This document shows, piece after piece, positions 16,858-24,749 of a stretch of DNA of 64,000 bases (its first letter is position 1; every line of letters starts with the position of its first letter). The notes below the pieces were generated by a model, which searched no databases, had not been told where the DNA came from, and saw only the letters and a program-made list of their open reading frames with translations. Source of the stretch: CSP1-4 sp963777975 (GTDB taxonomy: Bacteria; Chloroflexota; Limnocylindria; Limnocylindrales; CSP1-4); NCBI GenBank assembly GCA_963777975.1, contig CAVZSO010000003.1, positions 186,001-250,000 of the forward strand. The letters run 5' to 3'. A program made the position numbers and the translations under genes.

Positions 16858-17916
16858 TCAGCGCTCCGCTGCGGTGACCCTGGCCACGAGGGCATCGATG
16901 ACGGCGCGTCGGGGGGCCGCTCCCTCGAGCAGGGCGCTCGGCCCCGGCTCATCGGCAATCGTACCCGGCCCGGCGGCGACGGCGAGCCGGCCATCACGCC
17001 GGTGCACGACCACGTCCGGCCGTCCGACCTCCGCCGCCTCACCGGCCTGGACGACGCGGCCGACGACGTCTGCCGCGTCGAGGTCGGCCAGCAGCGCATC
17101 CCAGCTGCCGAGGTCGCTCCAGCCGACGTCCATGGCGCCCATGACCACCTGCCCGGCGAGCGACGCCGGCTCCATGACCGCGTAGTCGATCGACGTCGAG
17201 CGGATGGCCGGATAGGCTTCGTCGAGCGTGCCCGTGGCCACCGCCCCGACGATCGGCTCAAGGATGTCCGGGGCATGACTGGCCAGTGCCTCGAGGATGA
17301 CCTCGCGTCGCCAGAGGAACATGCCCGCGTTCCAGGCCACGCCCGGCGTGGTCAGCAGTCGTTGCGCTGTCTCAGGGTCGGGCTTCTCCTGGAACCGCAG
17401 CAGCGGATAGGCGATCAGCTTGCGCTCGAGCCGACGATCGACGTCAGGGATGAGGTAACCGTAGTCGGTCGACGGACGCGTGACCTGGATGCCCAGCGTC
17501 ACGAGCGGCGCTGCGATGCCGAACGCTCCACCCGCCAGCTCCCCCGCCGCGTCCCGGAGCACGTCTCGGAACACGGCTGGGCGCGCGATACGGTGATCGG
17601 CCGGCAGGATGACCATGACCTCGTCAGCGGGCCGCTCGATCGCCGCCGCGGCCAGGGCGATGGCCGCCGCCGTGTTGCGGCCCATCGGCTCTTCGACGAC
17701 CGTCGCGGCCGGGAGTTGGGCACGGACGAGGTCGCCGTGGCGGTGATCGGCAACGACGAAGACGGCGTCCGCGTCGACCAAGCCGACCAGCCGGTCGGCC
17801 GTCAGCTGCAGGAGCGAGCGCTCCCCGAGCAAGGGCAGGAATGGCTTGGGGCGGTCGGGCGTGCTGAGCGGCCAGAGACGGGTCCCGCCGCCGCCGGCGA
17901 GGATGACGGCATACAT
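16858..17916 (-). CDS. Mannose-1-phosphate guanylyltransferase
   Basis: Nucleotidyltransferase making GDP-mannose, 352 residues. The N terminus MYAVILAGGGGTRLWPLS and RPKPFLPL are the GTP-binding signature. Further motifs include MGRNTAAAIALAA, VILPADHRI, FQEKPDPETAQ and WNAGMFLWRREVIL. There is no C-terminal cupin isomerase domain, so this is the mono-functional form. It is the first gene of the GMP-PMM-PGI/PMI operon. Confidence 0.92.
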   Translation of the reverse strand: MYAVILAGGGGTRLWPLSTPDRPKPFLPLLGERSLLQLTADRLVGLVDADAVFVVADHRHGDLVRAQLPAATVVEEPMGRNTAAAIALAAAAIERPADEVMVILPADHRIARPAVFRDVLRDAAGELAGGAFGIAAPLVTLGIQVTRPSTDYGYLIPDVDRRLERKLIAYPLLRFQEKPDPETAQRLLTTPGVAWNAGMFLWRREVILEALASHAPDILEPIVGAVATGTLDEAYPAIRSTSIDYAVMEPASLAGQVVMGAMDVGWSDLGSWDALLADLDAADVVGRVVQAGEAAEVGRPDVVVHRRDGRLAVAAGPGTIADEPGPSALLEGAAPRRAVIDALVARVTAAER

Positions 17917-17980
17917 GAGCGGGTCATTCTATGGGCTCGGAGGCACTCGGAGCTTGGCGCCGTCAGTCGCTCGGCGGCGA

Positions 17981-18562
17981 TCAGTAGCTCGGGGGCGTGA
18001 TGCAGAAGAGCACCCGGCACGGTCGATCGCCTCGGTTCGTGTTGCGATGTGGGAGGCGCGACGCCAGCGTCAGGGCGTCCCCCTCGTGAAGGACGTGGTG
18101 CTCGGCTCCGACCCACACGTCCAGCCGCCCCTCGAGCACGATGACGACTTCCTCGTCCGAATCGTGCGTGTACGGCTCCTCGCCGGTCCCGCCACCGGGC
18201 TCGATCGTCGACAGGATGACCTGTAGGCGGCCATTCGGAGCCGAGGTCAGGAATTCATCCACTGCGCGCAGGCCCGGGTAGCTGATCCGGTTCCGCTCGG
18301 ACCGACGAACGAGGCTGCTGGTCGGCCGCTCGGTGAAGAGCTCGGCGATCGACAAGCCGAGCGCATGGGCGATGCGCTGGACCGTGGCGATCGATGGACT
18401 CGCCACGCCGCGCTCGACCTGCGAGAGGAAGCTCTCGGTGATGGCCGCTCGATCGGCCAGCTGGCGAAGTGTCAGGCGGTTGGAGCGCCGCAGCGCCCGC
18501 AGGCGTGCTCCGAGGTCGAGATCCGTCGGCGCGGGACTCGGACGTGCACCTTCGGTGACCAC
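17981..18562 (-). CDS. XRE-cupin transcriptional regulator (PuuR-like)
   Basis: 193-residue regulator with an N-terminal helix-turn-helix of XRE type (LTLRQLADRAAITESFLSQ followed by VASPSIATVQRIAHALG) and a C-terminal cupin (about 110-185: HDSDEEVVIVLEGRLDVWVG and LPHRNTNRGDRPCRV). This architecture matches PuuR-like regulators of polyamine and related uptake. The GTG at 18562 is used. An inverted repeat lies directly upstream (18566-18580). It is divergent to a PotD/B/C-type transporter operon, so local control of that operon is likely. Confidence 0.85.
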   Translation of the reverse strand: MVTEGARPSPAPTDLDLGARLRALRRSNRLTLRQLADRAAITESFLSQVERGVASPSIATVQRIAHALGLSIAELFTERPTSSLVRRSERNRISYPGLRAVDEFLTSAPNGRLQVILSTIEPGGGTGEEPYTHDSDEEVVIVLEGRLDVWVGAEHHVLHEGDALTLASRLPHRNTNRGDRPCRVLFCITPPSY

Positions 18563-18565
18563 ACA

Positions 18566-18580
18566 TGAAGTGTAGCTTCA
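18566..18580. promoter_or_regulatory. Inverted-repeat operator candidate for the XRE-cupin regulator
   Basis: TGAAGTGTAGCTTCA has perfect 5-bp arms around TGTAG. It sits four bases before the regulator's GTG and 9 bases upstream of the -35 element of the divergent transporter promoter, a good place to control both directions. A half-site-like GCTGAAGTCC occurs at about 18627. Confidence 0.45.
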
Positions 18581-18588
18581 GCCGACCG

Positions 18589-18618
18589 TTGACGGCACCC
18601 CCCTGTGACTCCTACGAT
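18589..18618 (+). promoter_or_regulatory. Sigma-70-type promoter candidate for the polyamine-type transporter
   Basis: TTGACG (18589-18594), an 18-bp spacer and TACGAT (18613-18618) form a plausible housekeeping promoter, leaving about a 90-base leader before the GTG at 18712. In this GC-rich sequence such AT-containing boxes are scarce, which adds some weight. Confidence 0.4.
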
Positions 18619-18711
18619 GCGCCGAGGGCTGAAGTCCTACTGCACTCTCACAGGATCTGTCGAGGGGCGATACCGTTGCCGGCCGTTACGGTCGGCGGAG
18701 GAGGCGGTCAC

Positions 18712-19875
18712 GTGTTCGATCCCATCAAGCGCTCGGCCATGCGGCTGCCAGCCGGCCTGGCACTGATCGCGCTGGTCCTCGCAGCCTGCGGCGGCGCGGG
18801 GGCATCGAGCCCGCCGGCCAGTACGACCGCGCCGTCGGCTGCGGTCGAGACGACCGCTCCTGCCACGCCTGGGGCCTCGGAAGTGCCGCCGGACCAGGTC
18901 ACCGGTGACCTGACCGTCCTCGACTGGGCCGGCTACGACGATCCGGCGTACTGGCAGGACTTCAAGGACACCTACCCCAACGTCAACGTCGGCTTCGAAT
19001 TCGGTGGATCCGATGGGGACATCTACGGCAAGATGAAGGCCGGTGACCAGGCGGACGTCTTCCACCCCTATACCGGATGGCTTCAGTTCTACGCCGACGA
19101 GGGCCTGGCCGCCGAGATCGACACCAGCAAGCTCACCAACTGGGACAAGGTGCCGGACGCCTTCAAGAAGATCGGCCAGGTCGACGGCAAGCAGTACTGC
19201 GTGCCCTACGACTGGGGCTTCAGCTCGATCCTGTACAACACCGAGAAGGCGACACCCGCCCCAGAGAGCTGGGCGGCCCTCATGGATCCGGCCTACAAGG
19301 GCCATATCTCGATGTGGGACGACGGGCCCAGCGCCGTCACGGTCTCGTCCTACATCCATGGCTGGGATGAGACGCAGATCACCGCCGACCAGCTGGCCAC
19401 CATCAAGCAGGAGTGGACCGACCAGGCCAAGCTCAACAAGGCGTATTGGGTGGGCGAGCCCGACCTGGTCTCGCTGTTCCAGTCGGGTGATGCGACGGTC
19501 GCATACGCCTGGCAGGGTGCCTACGCGACCCTCCTCGCCGCCGGGGTGCCGGTCGCCTACGCTGATCCCAAGGAGGGGCGCAACTCCTGGGTCGGCATGT
19601 ACTGCATCCGCAAGGACAGCCCCAACCAGGAGCTGGCGCTGAAGTTCCTGGACGAGAAGCTGGGCGAGAAGGCGGGCACGAACCTGGTCAACAACTTCTA
19701 CTACGGATCCGCGAACCAGGACGTCATGAAGAACATCACGGATCCGACCCTGCGCTCCGCCTTCTCGCTCGATGACCCCTCGATCCTGGACAAGACCAAC
19801 TTCACGCCGAACCTGACCGCGGATCAGCGCAACGCCTGGACGGCGATGTGGAACGAGGTGAAGGCTTCGCAATGA
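18712..19875 (+). CDS. PotD-type solute-binding lipoprotein of a polyamine-like ABC importer
   Basis: Extracellular binding protein of the spermidine/putrescine family, 387 residues. The GTG at 18712 was chosen because GGAGGAGG lies just upstream and it leads into a lipoprotein signal (ALIALVLAAC lipobox); the frame is open earlier but without protein-like sequence. The mature region shows LTVLDWAGYDDPAYWQDF, a Ser/Thr-rich linker before it, VPYDWGFSSILYN and PAPESWAALMDP, all typical of PotD/PotF. Two permease genes follow. The exact ligand (polyamine, opine or amino-acid derivative) is not settled. Confidence 0.88.
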   Translation: MFDPIKRSAMRLPAGLALIALVLAACGGAGASSPPASTTAPSAAVETTAPATPGASEVPPDQVTGDLTVLDWAGYDDPAYWQDFKDTYPNVNVGFEFGGSDGDIYGKMKAGDQADVFHPYTGWLQFYADEGLAAEIDTSKLTNWDKVPDAFKKIGQVDGKQYCVPYDWGFSSILYNTEKATPAPESWAALMDPAYKGHISMWDDGPSAVTVSSYIHGWDETQITADQLATIKQEWTDQAKLNKAYWVGEPDLVSLFQSGDATVAYAWQGAYATLLAAGVPVAYADPKEGRNSWVGMYCIRKDSPNQELALKFLDEKLGEKAGTNLVNNFYYGSANQDVMKNITDPTLRSAFSLDDPSILDKTNFTPNLTADQRNAWTAMWNEVKASQ

Positions 19876-19913
19876 CGCTTTCGACGCGGCGCGTCGGAGG
19901 TCACTGAGGCCGT

Positions 19914-20838
19914 ATGACGGCGCCGCCCGCCGTCATACAGGCGCCATCCCCGACGCACCGGTCAAGCGACGGCGTCGGCAGCGCTCGGCGTGGCACCTTC
20001 TGGGCGCTACTCCTGCCGGTCGTCGGATTCCTCGCCGTCTTCCTCGTGCTGCCGTTGATCATGATGGCCGCCCTGAGCACGAGGACTGACCTCAGCGGGG
20101 CGCTCCTCGAACCCTGGACGCCCACGCTGAAACACTATGTATCGCTGGCTGAGACGCCAAGCTACCTGCGGCTCCTGCTGATCTCCGCCGGCATCGCCGT
20201 CCTGGTCGCCGGCGTGACCACCATCCTGGCGTACCCCCTGGCCTACTTCCTCGCCCTGCGCGCCGGGCGTCGCGCCGCTCTGCTCCTGATCCTCCTTCTC
20301 GTCCCCTTCTGGACGAGCTACCTGCTGAGGGTCATGGCATGGAAGCTGATGCTCGGCGAGGAGGGCGTCATCAACTCGGTCCTGATGGGCAGCGGCCTGG
20401 TCGACGCACCCCCTCGAGGCTCTGCTCTACAACCGTTTTGCCGTGACCGTGACCTTGACCTACGTCTGGATCCCGTTCGCGGCGCTGCCGATGGTCGCCG
20501 CACTCCAGCGTGTCGATCCGGCGGTGCTCGACGCTGCCTCGGATCTGTACGCGAGCCCGCGAGAGCAGTTTCGTCGCGTGACGCTACCTCTGAGCATGCC
20601 CGGCGTCATCGCCGCCTTCTTCCTCGTCTTCATCCCGACGGTCGGCGAGTACGTGACTCCGTTGATGGTCGGCGGCACCAGCGGGACCATGTACGGGAAC
20701 GTCATCCAGGACTTCTTCACGAAGGCTGCGAACTGGCCGTTCGGGTCGATGCTCTCGGTCGTCATGTTGGTGGCCACGTTGGCGGTCGCCGTGCTCGCAC
20801 TTCGTGCTGTGGACGTTCGCCGGTTCGTCGAGCCGTGA
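19914..20838 (+). CDS. PotB-type ABC permease (one frameshift)
   Basis: First inner-membrane permease, about 307 residues with six helices. The N-terminal half (FWALLLPVVGFLAVFLVLPL and later PFWTSYLLRVMAWKLMLG) is in one frame. At a run of five C (about 20409-20413) one base is in excess, and the rest (LTYVWIPFAALPMVAALQ, the EAA loop region DAASDLYASPREQFRRVTLP, GEYVTPLMVGG) continues in the next frame to 20838. Removing one C restores a full-length family member, so a homopolymer error is likely. The stop overlaps the second permease's GTG start. Confidence 0.85.
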
Positions 20839-21641
20839 CGGCCATCCCGCAGGCACGCAGACGCCCTTTCCGGCGCACGTCGCGCTGGCTTTGGGCCTAC
20901 TACTGGGTGCTCCTCGTCCTGCTCTTCCTGCCCATCGCGTTGCTGGCACTGTTCGCGGTCAACGTGAACACCACGCTCTCATTCCCGTTGCGGGGTCTGA
21001 CGATCGAGTGGTTCGCACGCGTCTTCAGCACGCCGGCCCTCCTCAGAGCTGCGGGCAACAGCTTGCTGGTGGGCGTCGGTAGCAGCATCGTGGCGACCAT
21101 CCTCGGCACCGGTGTGGCGATCCTCTTCGTTCGCTTCAGGTTCCGGGGTCGCTGGCTCCTACTCGGCCTCGCTGTGCTGCCGCTCATCGTCCCATTCGTC
21201 GTGCTTGCCGGCGCCCTGCTGGTGCTCTTTCGCGCCTTCGACATCGACCGCTCGTTGCTTACCGTTGCGGTCGCACACGTGATGATCGGTCTGCCGTTCG
21301 TGGTCCTCATCATGCTGGCCCGGCTGGTGGGCTTCGACCCGCAAGTCGAGGAGGCGGCCATGGACCTCGGCGCGACATACCCCGGGGCCTTGCGGCTCGT
21401 GGTCCTTCCGATCATCGCCCCCGCGATGGTCGCGGCTGCCCTGACCGCGTTCACGGTCTCGTTCGATGAATTCGCGTTGGCCCTGTTCCTCGTGGGCAAG
21501 GACCCGACGTTTCCGGTCTACCTCTTCGGCCAACTCCGATTCACGACCACGCTGCCGATCATGATCGCCATGGCGGTGCTCTTGATGACGGTCACGCTGG
21601 TGTTGTTGCTGCTGGCCGAACGCGTCAGACGCATCCGGTGA
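20835..21641 (+). CDS. PotC-type ABC permease
   Basis: Second permease of the importer, 268 residues from a GTG (20835) that overlaps the previous stop (GTGA). It has six hydrophobic helices and the EAA coupling loop EEAAMDLGATYPGALRLVVLP, followed by FTVSFDEFALALFLVG as in PotC. No ATP-binding gene follows; the next gene is an unrelated heme-binding-like protein. The ATPase must therefore come from elsewhere in the genome. Confidence 0.88.
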   Translation: MTAIPQARRRPFRRTSRWLWAYYWVLLVLLFLPIALLALFAVNVNTTLSFPLRGLTIEWFARVFSTPALLRAAGNSLLVGVGSSIVATILGTGVAILFVRFRFRGRWLLLGLAVLPLIVPFVVLAGALLVLFRAFDIDRSLLTVAVAHVMIGLPFVVLIMLARLVGFDPQVEEAAMDLGATYPGALRLVVLPIIAPAMVAAALTAFTVSFDEFALALFLVGKDPTFPVYLFGQLRFTTTLPIMIAMAVLLMTVTLVLLLLAERVRRIR

Positions 21642-21678
21642 GGCAGCGCCAGATCCCGATGAACCAAGGATGCTCCGG

Positions 21679-22335
21679 ATGACCCGTTTCTCATTCGACG
21701 GCGTCGACCCGACCCGTGGACCGACCGCCTCGCAGGCGGCCGGGCTGACCATCGCAGCCGCGAGGGCGATCATCGCCGCGGTGGTCAGCGAGGCACGCGC
21801 CATGCAGATCGCCCTGACCTGTGCGGTCGTCGACGCCGGCGGCCAGCTGGTCGCCTTCGAGCGCATGGATGGCGCCGACCTGGTGACCATCACGCTGGCC
21901 CAGGACAAGGCCTGGACGGCCCTCGTCAACCGGATGCCGACCGGCGACCTCGCGGCTCTGGCTCAGCCGGGCGCCGAGTTCTACGGCTACGACAGCGTGG
22001 CCGGCGGTCGCACCATCATCTTCGATGGCGGCCTGCCGCTCGAGTGCGACGGCGTCCTCGTCGGCGGCGTCGGGGTGAGCGGTGGTGATACCGCACAGGA
22101 CGCCCAGGCCGTGGCGAGGGCCGTCAGCGCCTTCGAGCAGGGTCCGCCGCGACCGGTCCCGGAACCGGGCCCTAGAGGACCGAGATCGGCTCCGGCACGA
22201 CGAGGCCGGCGTCAGCCGCCAGGGCTTCCGCGCGGTCGGTGCGCTCCCAGGGCAGGTCGAGCTCCGGGCGCCCGAAGTGCCCGTAGGCGGCCGTCTGTCG
22301 ATAGATCGGCCGGCGCAGGTCGAGGGCGGCGATGA
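21679..22335 (+). CDS. HbpS/GlcG-type heme-degrading-domain protein (3' end uncertain)
   Basis: Residues about 10-150 match the GlcG/HbpS family: LTIAAARAIIAAVVSEA, LTCAVVDAGGQLVAFERMDGA, AQDKAWTALVNRMPT and GGLPLECDGVLVGGVGVSGG. Members bind heme or act in redox-linked regulation; the role here is unknown. The ATG at 21679 is preferred over 21670 because AAGGA lies 8 bases upstream of it. As read, the frame stays open to 22335 and runs 160 bases into the 3' end of metK, and that tail looks like antisense of metK. If one base is missing, the protein would stop at TAG 22173-22175 (165 residues), which fits the family better. Confidence 0.72.
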   Translation: MTRFSFDGVDPTRGPTASQAAGLTIAAARAIIAAVVSEARAMQIALTCAVVDAGGQLVAFERMDGADLVTITLAQDKAWTALVNRMPTGDLAALAQPGAEFYGYDSVAGGRTIIFDGGLPLECDGVLVGGVGVSGGDTAQDAQAVARAVSAFEQGPPRPVPEPGPRGPRSAPARRGRRQPPGLPRGRCAPRAGRAPGARSARRRPSVDRSAGAGRGRR

Positions 22336-23398
22336 TGGCGCTCGGCCGGAGGTCGAAGTGGGCGTCGATGAGACCCAGCAGCCGCTCGTCGGGGATCTTG
22401 CCGGTGCCGTACGTCTCGATCGAGATGGACAGCGGACGGGCGATGCCGATGGCGTACGAGAGCTCGATCTCGAAGCGGTCGGCGAGGCCGGCGGCGACCA
22501 CGTTCTTGGCCACCCAGCGGGCCGCGTAGGCGGCGCTGCGATCGACCTTCGACGGGTCCTTGCCGCTGAAGGCGCCGCCGCCGTGGCGCGCCATGCCGCC
22601 GTAGGTGTCGACGATGATCTTGCGGCCGGTCAGGCCCGAATCGCCCATCGGGCCACCGATCACGAAGCGGCCCGTGGGGTTGACGTGGATGACGGGCTCG
22701 ACGACGCGCAGCCTGGCCGGCACGACATCGTGGACGACGGCCTCGATGAGGTCGTCGCGCAGGCGCTCGGTGGCGACCTCATCGTCATGCTGTGAGGCGA
22801 CGACGACGGTCCGCACGGCGACCGGCTGGCCGTAGGCGTACTCGACCGTGACCTGCGTCTTGCCGTCCGGCCGGAGGTACTCGAACATGCCGGTCTTCCG
22901 GACCTCGGCCAGGCGCTGCGCCATGCGGTGGGCGAGGGCGATGGGCAGCGGCATCAGCTCGGGCGTCTCGCGGCAGGCGAAGCCGAACATCATGCCCTGG
23001 TCCCCGGCGCCCTGGTCGTGGCTGTCGCCGCGGCCACCACGCGTCTCGAGGGCGTCGTCGACGCCGCGTTTGATGTCCGGCGACTGCTCGTGGACGCTGA
23101 CGATCGTGCCGCAGGTGCGATAGTCGAAGCCATAGCGCGCGTCGGTGTAGCCGATCTCGCGGACCGTCTCACGGACGACGCTCTGGAATTCGACATACGT
23201 CGTCGTCGTGATCTCGCCCAGGACGTAGACCGTGCCGGTGGTGGTCGCCGTTTCGCAGGCCACGCGAGCGAGCGGGTCGTCGCGCAGGATGGCGTCGAGG
23301 ATGGCGTCGCTGACCTGGTCGCAGAGCTTGTCCGGGTGGCCCTCGGTGACCGATTCGGACGTGAAGAGGTACTGCGCCGCGTCGACGATGCTGGTCAT
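22172..23398 (-). CDS. metK: S-adenosylmethionine synthetase
   Basis: Methionine adenosyltransferase of 408 residues, making SAM from methionine and ATP. The ATG at 23398 gives MTSIVDAAQYLFTSESVTEG, the standard N terminus; the earlier ATG at 23416 is less likely. Signatures include TSESVTEGHPDKLCDQ, GAGDQGMMFGFA, and GGGAFSGKDPSKVDRSAAY. It is separated by 74 bases from a divergent MFS gene; this gap is too short for a SAM riboswitch and none is seen. It links to ahcY and apt downstream in the window as part of the activated-methyl cycle. Confidence 0.96.
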   Translation of the reverse strand: MTSIVDAAQYLFTSESVTEGHPDKLCDQVSDAILDAILRDDPLARVACETATTTGTVYVLGEITTTTYVEFQSVVRETVREIGYTDARYGFDYRTCGTIVSVHEQSPDIKRGVDDALETRGGRGDSHDQGAGDQGMMFGFACRETPELMPLPIALAHRMAQRLAEVRKTGMFEYLRPDGKTQVTVEYAYGQPVAVRTVVVASQHDDEVATERLRDDLIEAVVHDVVPARLRVVEPVIHVNPTGRFVIGGPMGDSGLTGRKIIVDTYGGMARHGGGAFSGKDPSKVDRSAAYAARWVAKNVVAAGLADRFEIELSYAIGIARPLSISIETYGTGKIPDERLLGLIDAHFDLRPSAIIAALDLRRPIYRQTAAYGHFGRPELDLPWERTDRAEALAADAGLVVPEPISVL

Positions 23399-23472
23399 CG
23401 CCGCGAAGGGTAGCACCGGTCGGCCACGGCAGCCGCCCCTCCGAGGACGATTCGGGCGAGTACCCTGCGAAC

Positions 23473-24744
23473 GTGCCGAGACCGGGCCCGTCCGCCATCC
23501 CGCCCCTCGACCGCAACGGACGGCTGGTGCTCGCCGGAAAGGCGGTCCGTGCCTTCGGCTTCGGGCTCGGGTCCGTCGTCCTCGGCCTCTACCTCGTCGA
23601 GCTTGGGCTTGGCCCGGCTGCGGTCGGTGCGGTCCTGTCGGCGGCGCTCATCGGGACCACCCTGCTGACGCTGGTCATCGCCATCTTCGGCGACCGCATC
23701 GGGCGGCGCCGGATCCTGGGCATCGGCGGCGGGCTGATGCTGCTGGCGCTGGCCATCCCGCTCGTCGGTGCCGACCCGCTGTTCCTCGTCCTCATCGCGC
23801 TGACGGGCATGGTCGCCGTGACGAGCAACGAGTCGAGCGGCCTGCAGAGCCTCGACCAGGCCATCCTGCCGCAGACGACCGACGACCGGCACCGGACGGC
23901 CGCCTTCGCCACCTATGGCGTCACGGCGGCGCTGGCGACCGCGGTCGGCGCCCTGGCGGTCGGTCCCTTGACGGCGCTCGGGACGGCGATGGGGCTGGCG
24001 GGCGCGGCGCGCTTCTGGCCGGCCTTCGCGGCCTATGCGCTGGCCGGCGCGGCGATGGTCGTCGTCGCCCGAGCCATGGATCGCGGTGCAGAGTCGCCCT
24101 CCCCGCCGCCGGTCGAAGATGCGGCAACGGTCGCCCGGCGCCGGTTCGGCGTCCACAAGAGCCGGCACGCGGTCGTGCGGCTGTCGGTCCTCTTCGGCCT
24201 CGACGCCCTCGGCGGCGGCCTGGTGGTCCAGAGCTTCCTGGCCATCTGGTTCACGGAGGTCCTCGGGCTGTCCGTCGCAGCGGTCGGTGTCCTGTTCTTC
24301 GCCGGCAACCTGCTGACGGCGGCCTCCTACCCGGTCGCGGCCTGGCTGGCCGGGCGGATCGGGTTGATCCGGACGATGGTCTTCACGCACATCCCGGCCA
24401 GCCTGCTGCTGGTGGCCATGACGCTCGTCCCGTGGGCCGGCGTGGCGGCCGTCCTCTACCTGGCGCGCGCCTTCGTGTCCTCGATGGACGTGCCGACGCG
24501 ACAGTCGTACACGATGGCCATCGTCGATCCGGACGAGCGCACCGCCACGGCCGGCCTGACGAGCGTCGTGCGAAGCGTGGCGCAGAGCGGCGGACCGCTG
24601 CTGGCCGCTGCCCTCGTCTCGCTGCCGCTCGGCCTCTCGGCGCCGCTCATCGCCTGCGCCGGCCTCAAGATCACCTACGACGTGGCGCTCTACTTCGGTT
24701 TCCGGCGACACCCTGCCCCCGAAGAGGTCCGATCGACGGCCTGA
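23473..24744 (+). CDS. Major facilitator superfamily transporter
   Basis: 423-residue membrane protein with about 12 hydrophobic helices. The loop between helices 2 and 3 carries the MFS motif as FGDRIGRRRILG, and a similar loop (LAGRIGLIRTMVF) occurs in the second half. GTG start at 23473. The substrate cannot be told; a drug or small-metabolite exporter is possible. It is divergent from metK and converges with the S9 peptidase gene, leaving 5 bases between stops. Confidence 0.85.
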   Translation: MPRPGPSAIPPLDRNGRLVLAGKAVRAFGFGLGSVVLGLYLVELGLGPAAVGAVLSAALIGTTLLTLVIAIFGDRIGRRRILGIGGGLMLLALAIPLVGADPLFLVLIALTGMVAVTSNESSGLQSLDQAILPQTTDDRHRTAAFATYGVTAALATAVGALAVGPLTALGTAMGLAGAARFWPAFAAYALAGAAMVVVARAMDRGAESPSPPPVEDAATVARRRFGVHKSRHAVVRLSVLFGLDALGGGLVVQSFLAIWFTEVLGLSVAAVGVLFFAGNLLTAASYPVAAWLAGRIGLIRTMVFTHIPASLLLVAMTLVPWAGVAAVLYLARAFVSSMDVPTRQSYTMAIVDPDERTATAGLTSVVRSVAQSGGPLLAAALVSLPLGLSAPLIACAGLKITYDVALYFGFRRHPAPEEVRSTA

Positions 24745-24749
24745 GATCC

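Noticed and set aside
23399..23472. SAM riboswitch before metK
   Set aside because: Only 74 bases separate metK from the divergent gene and no aptamer-like pairing is visible.
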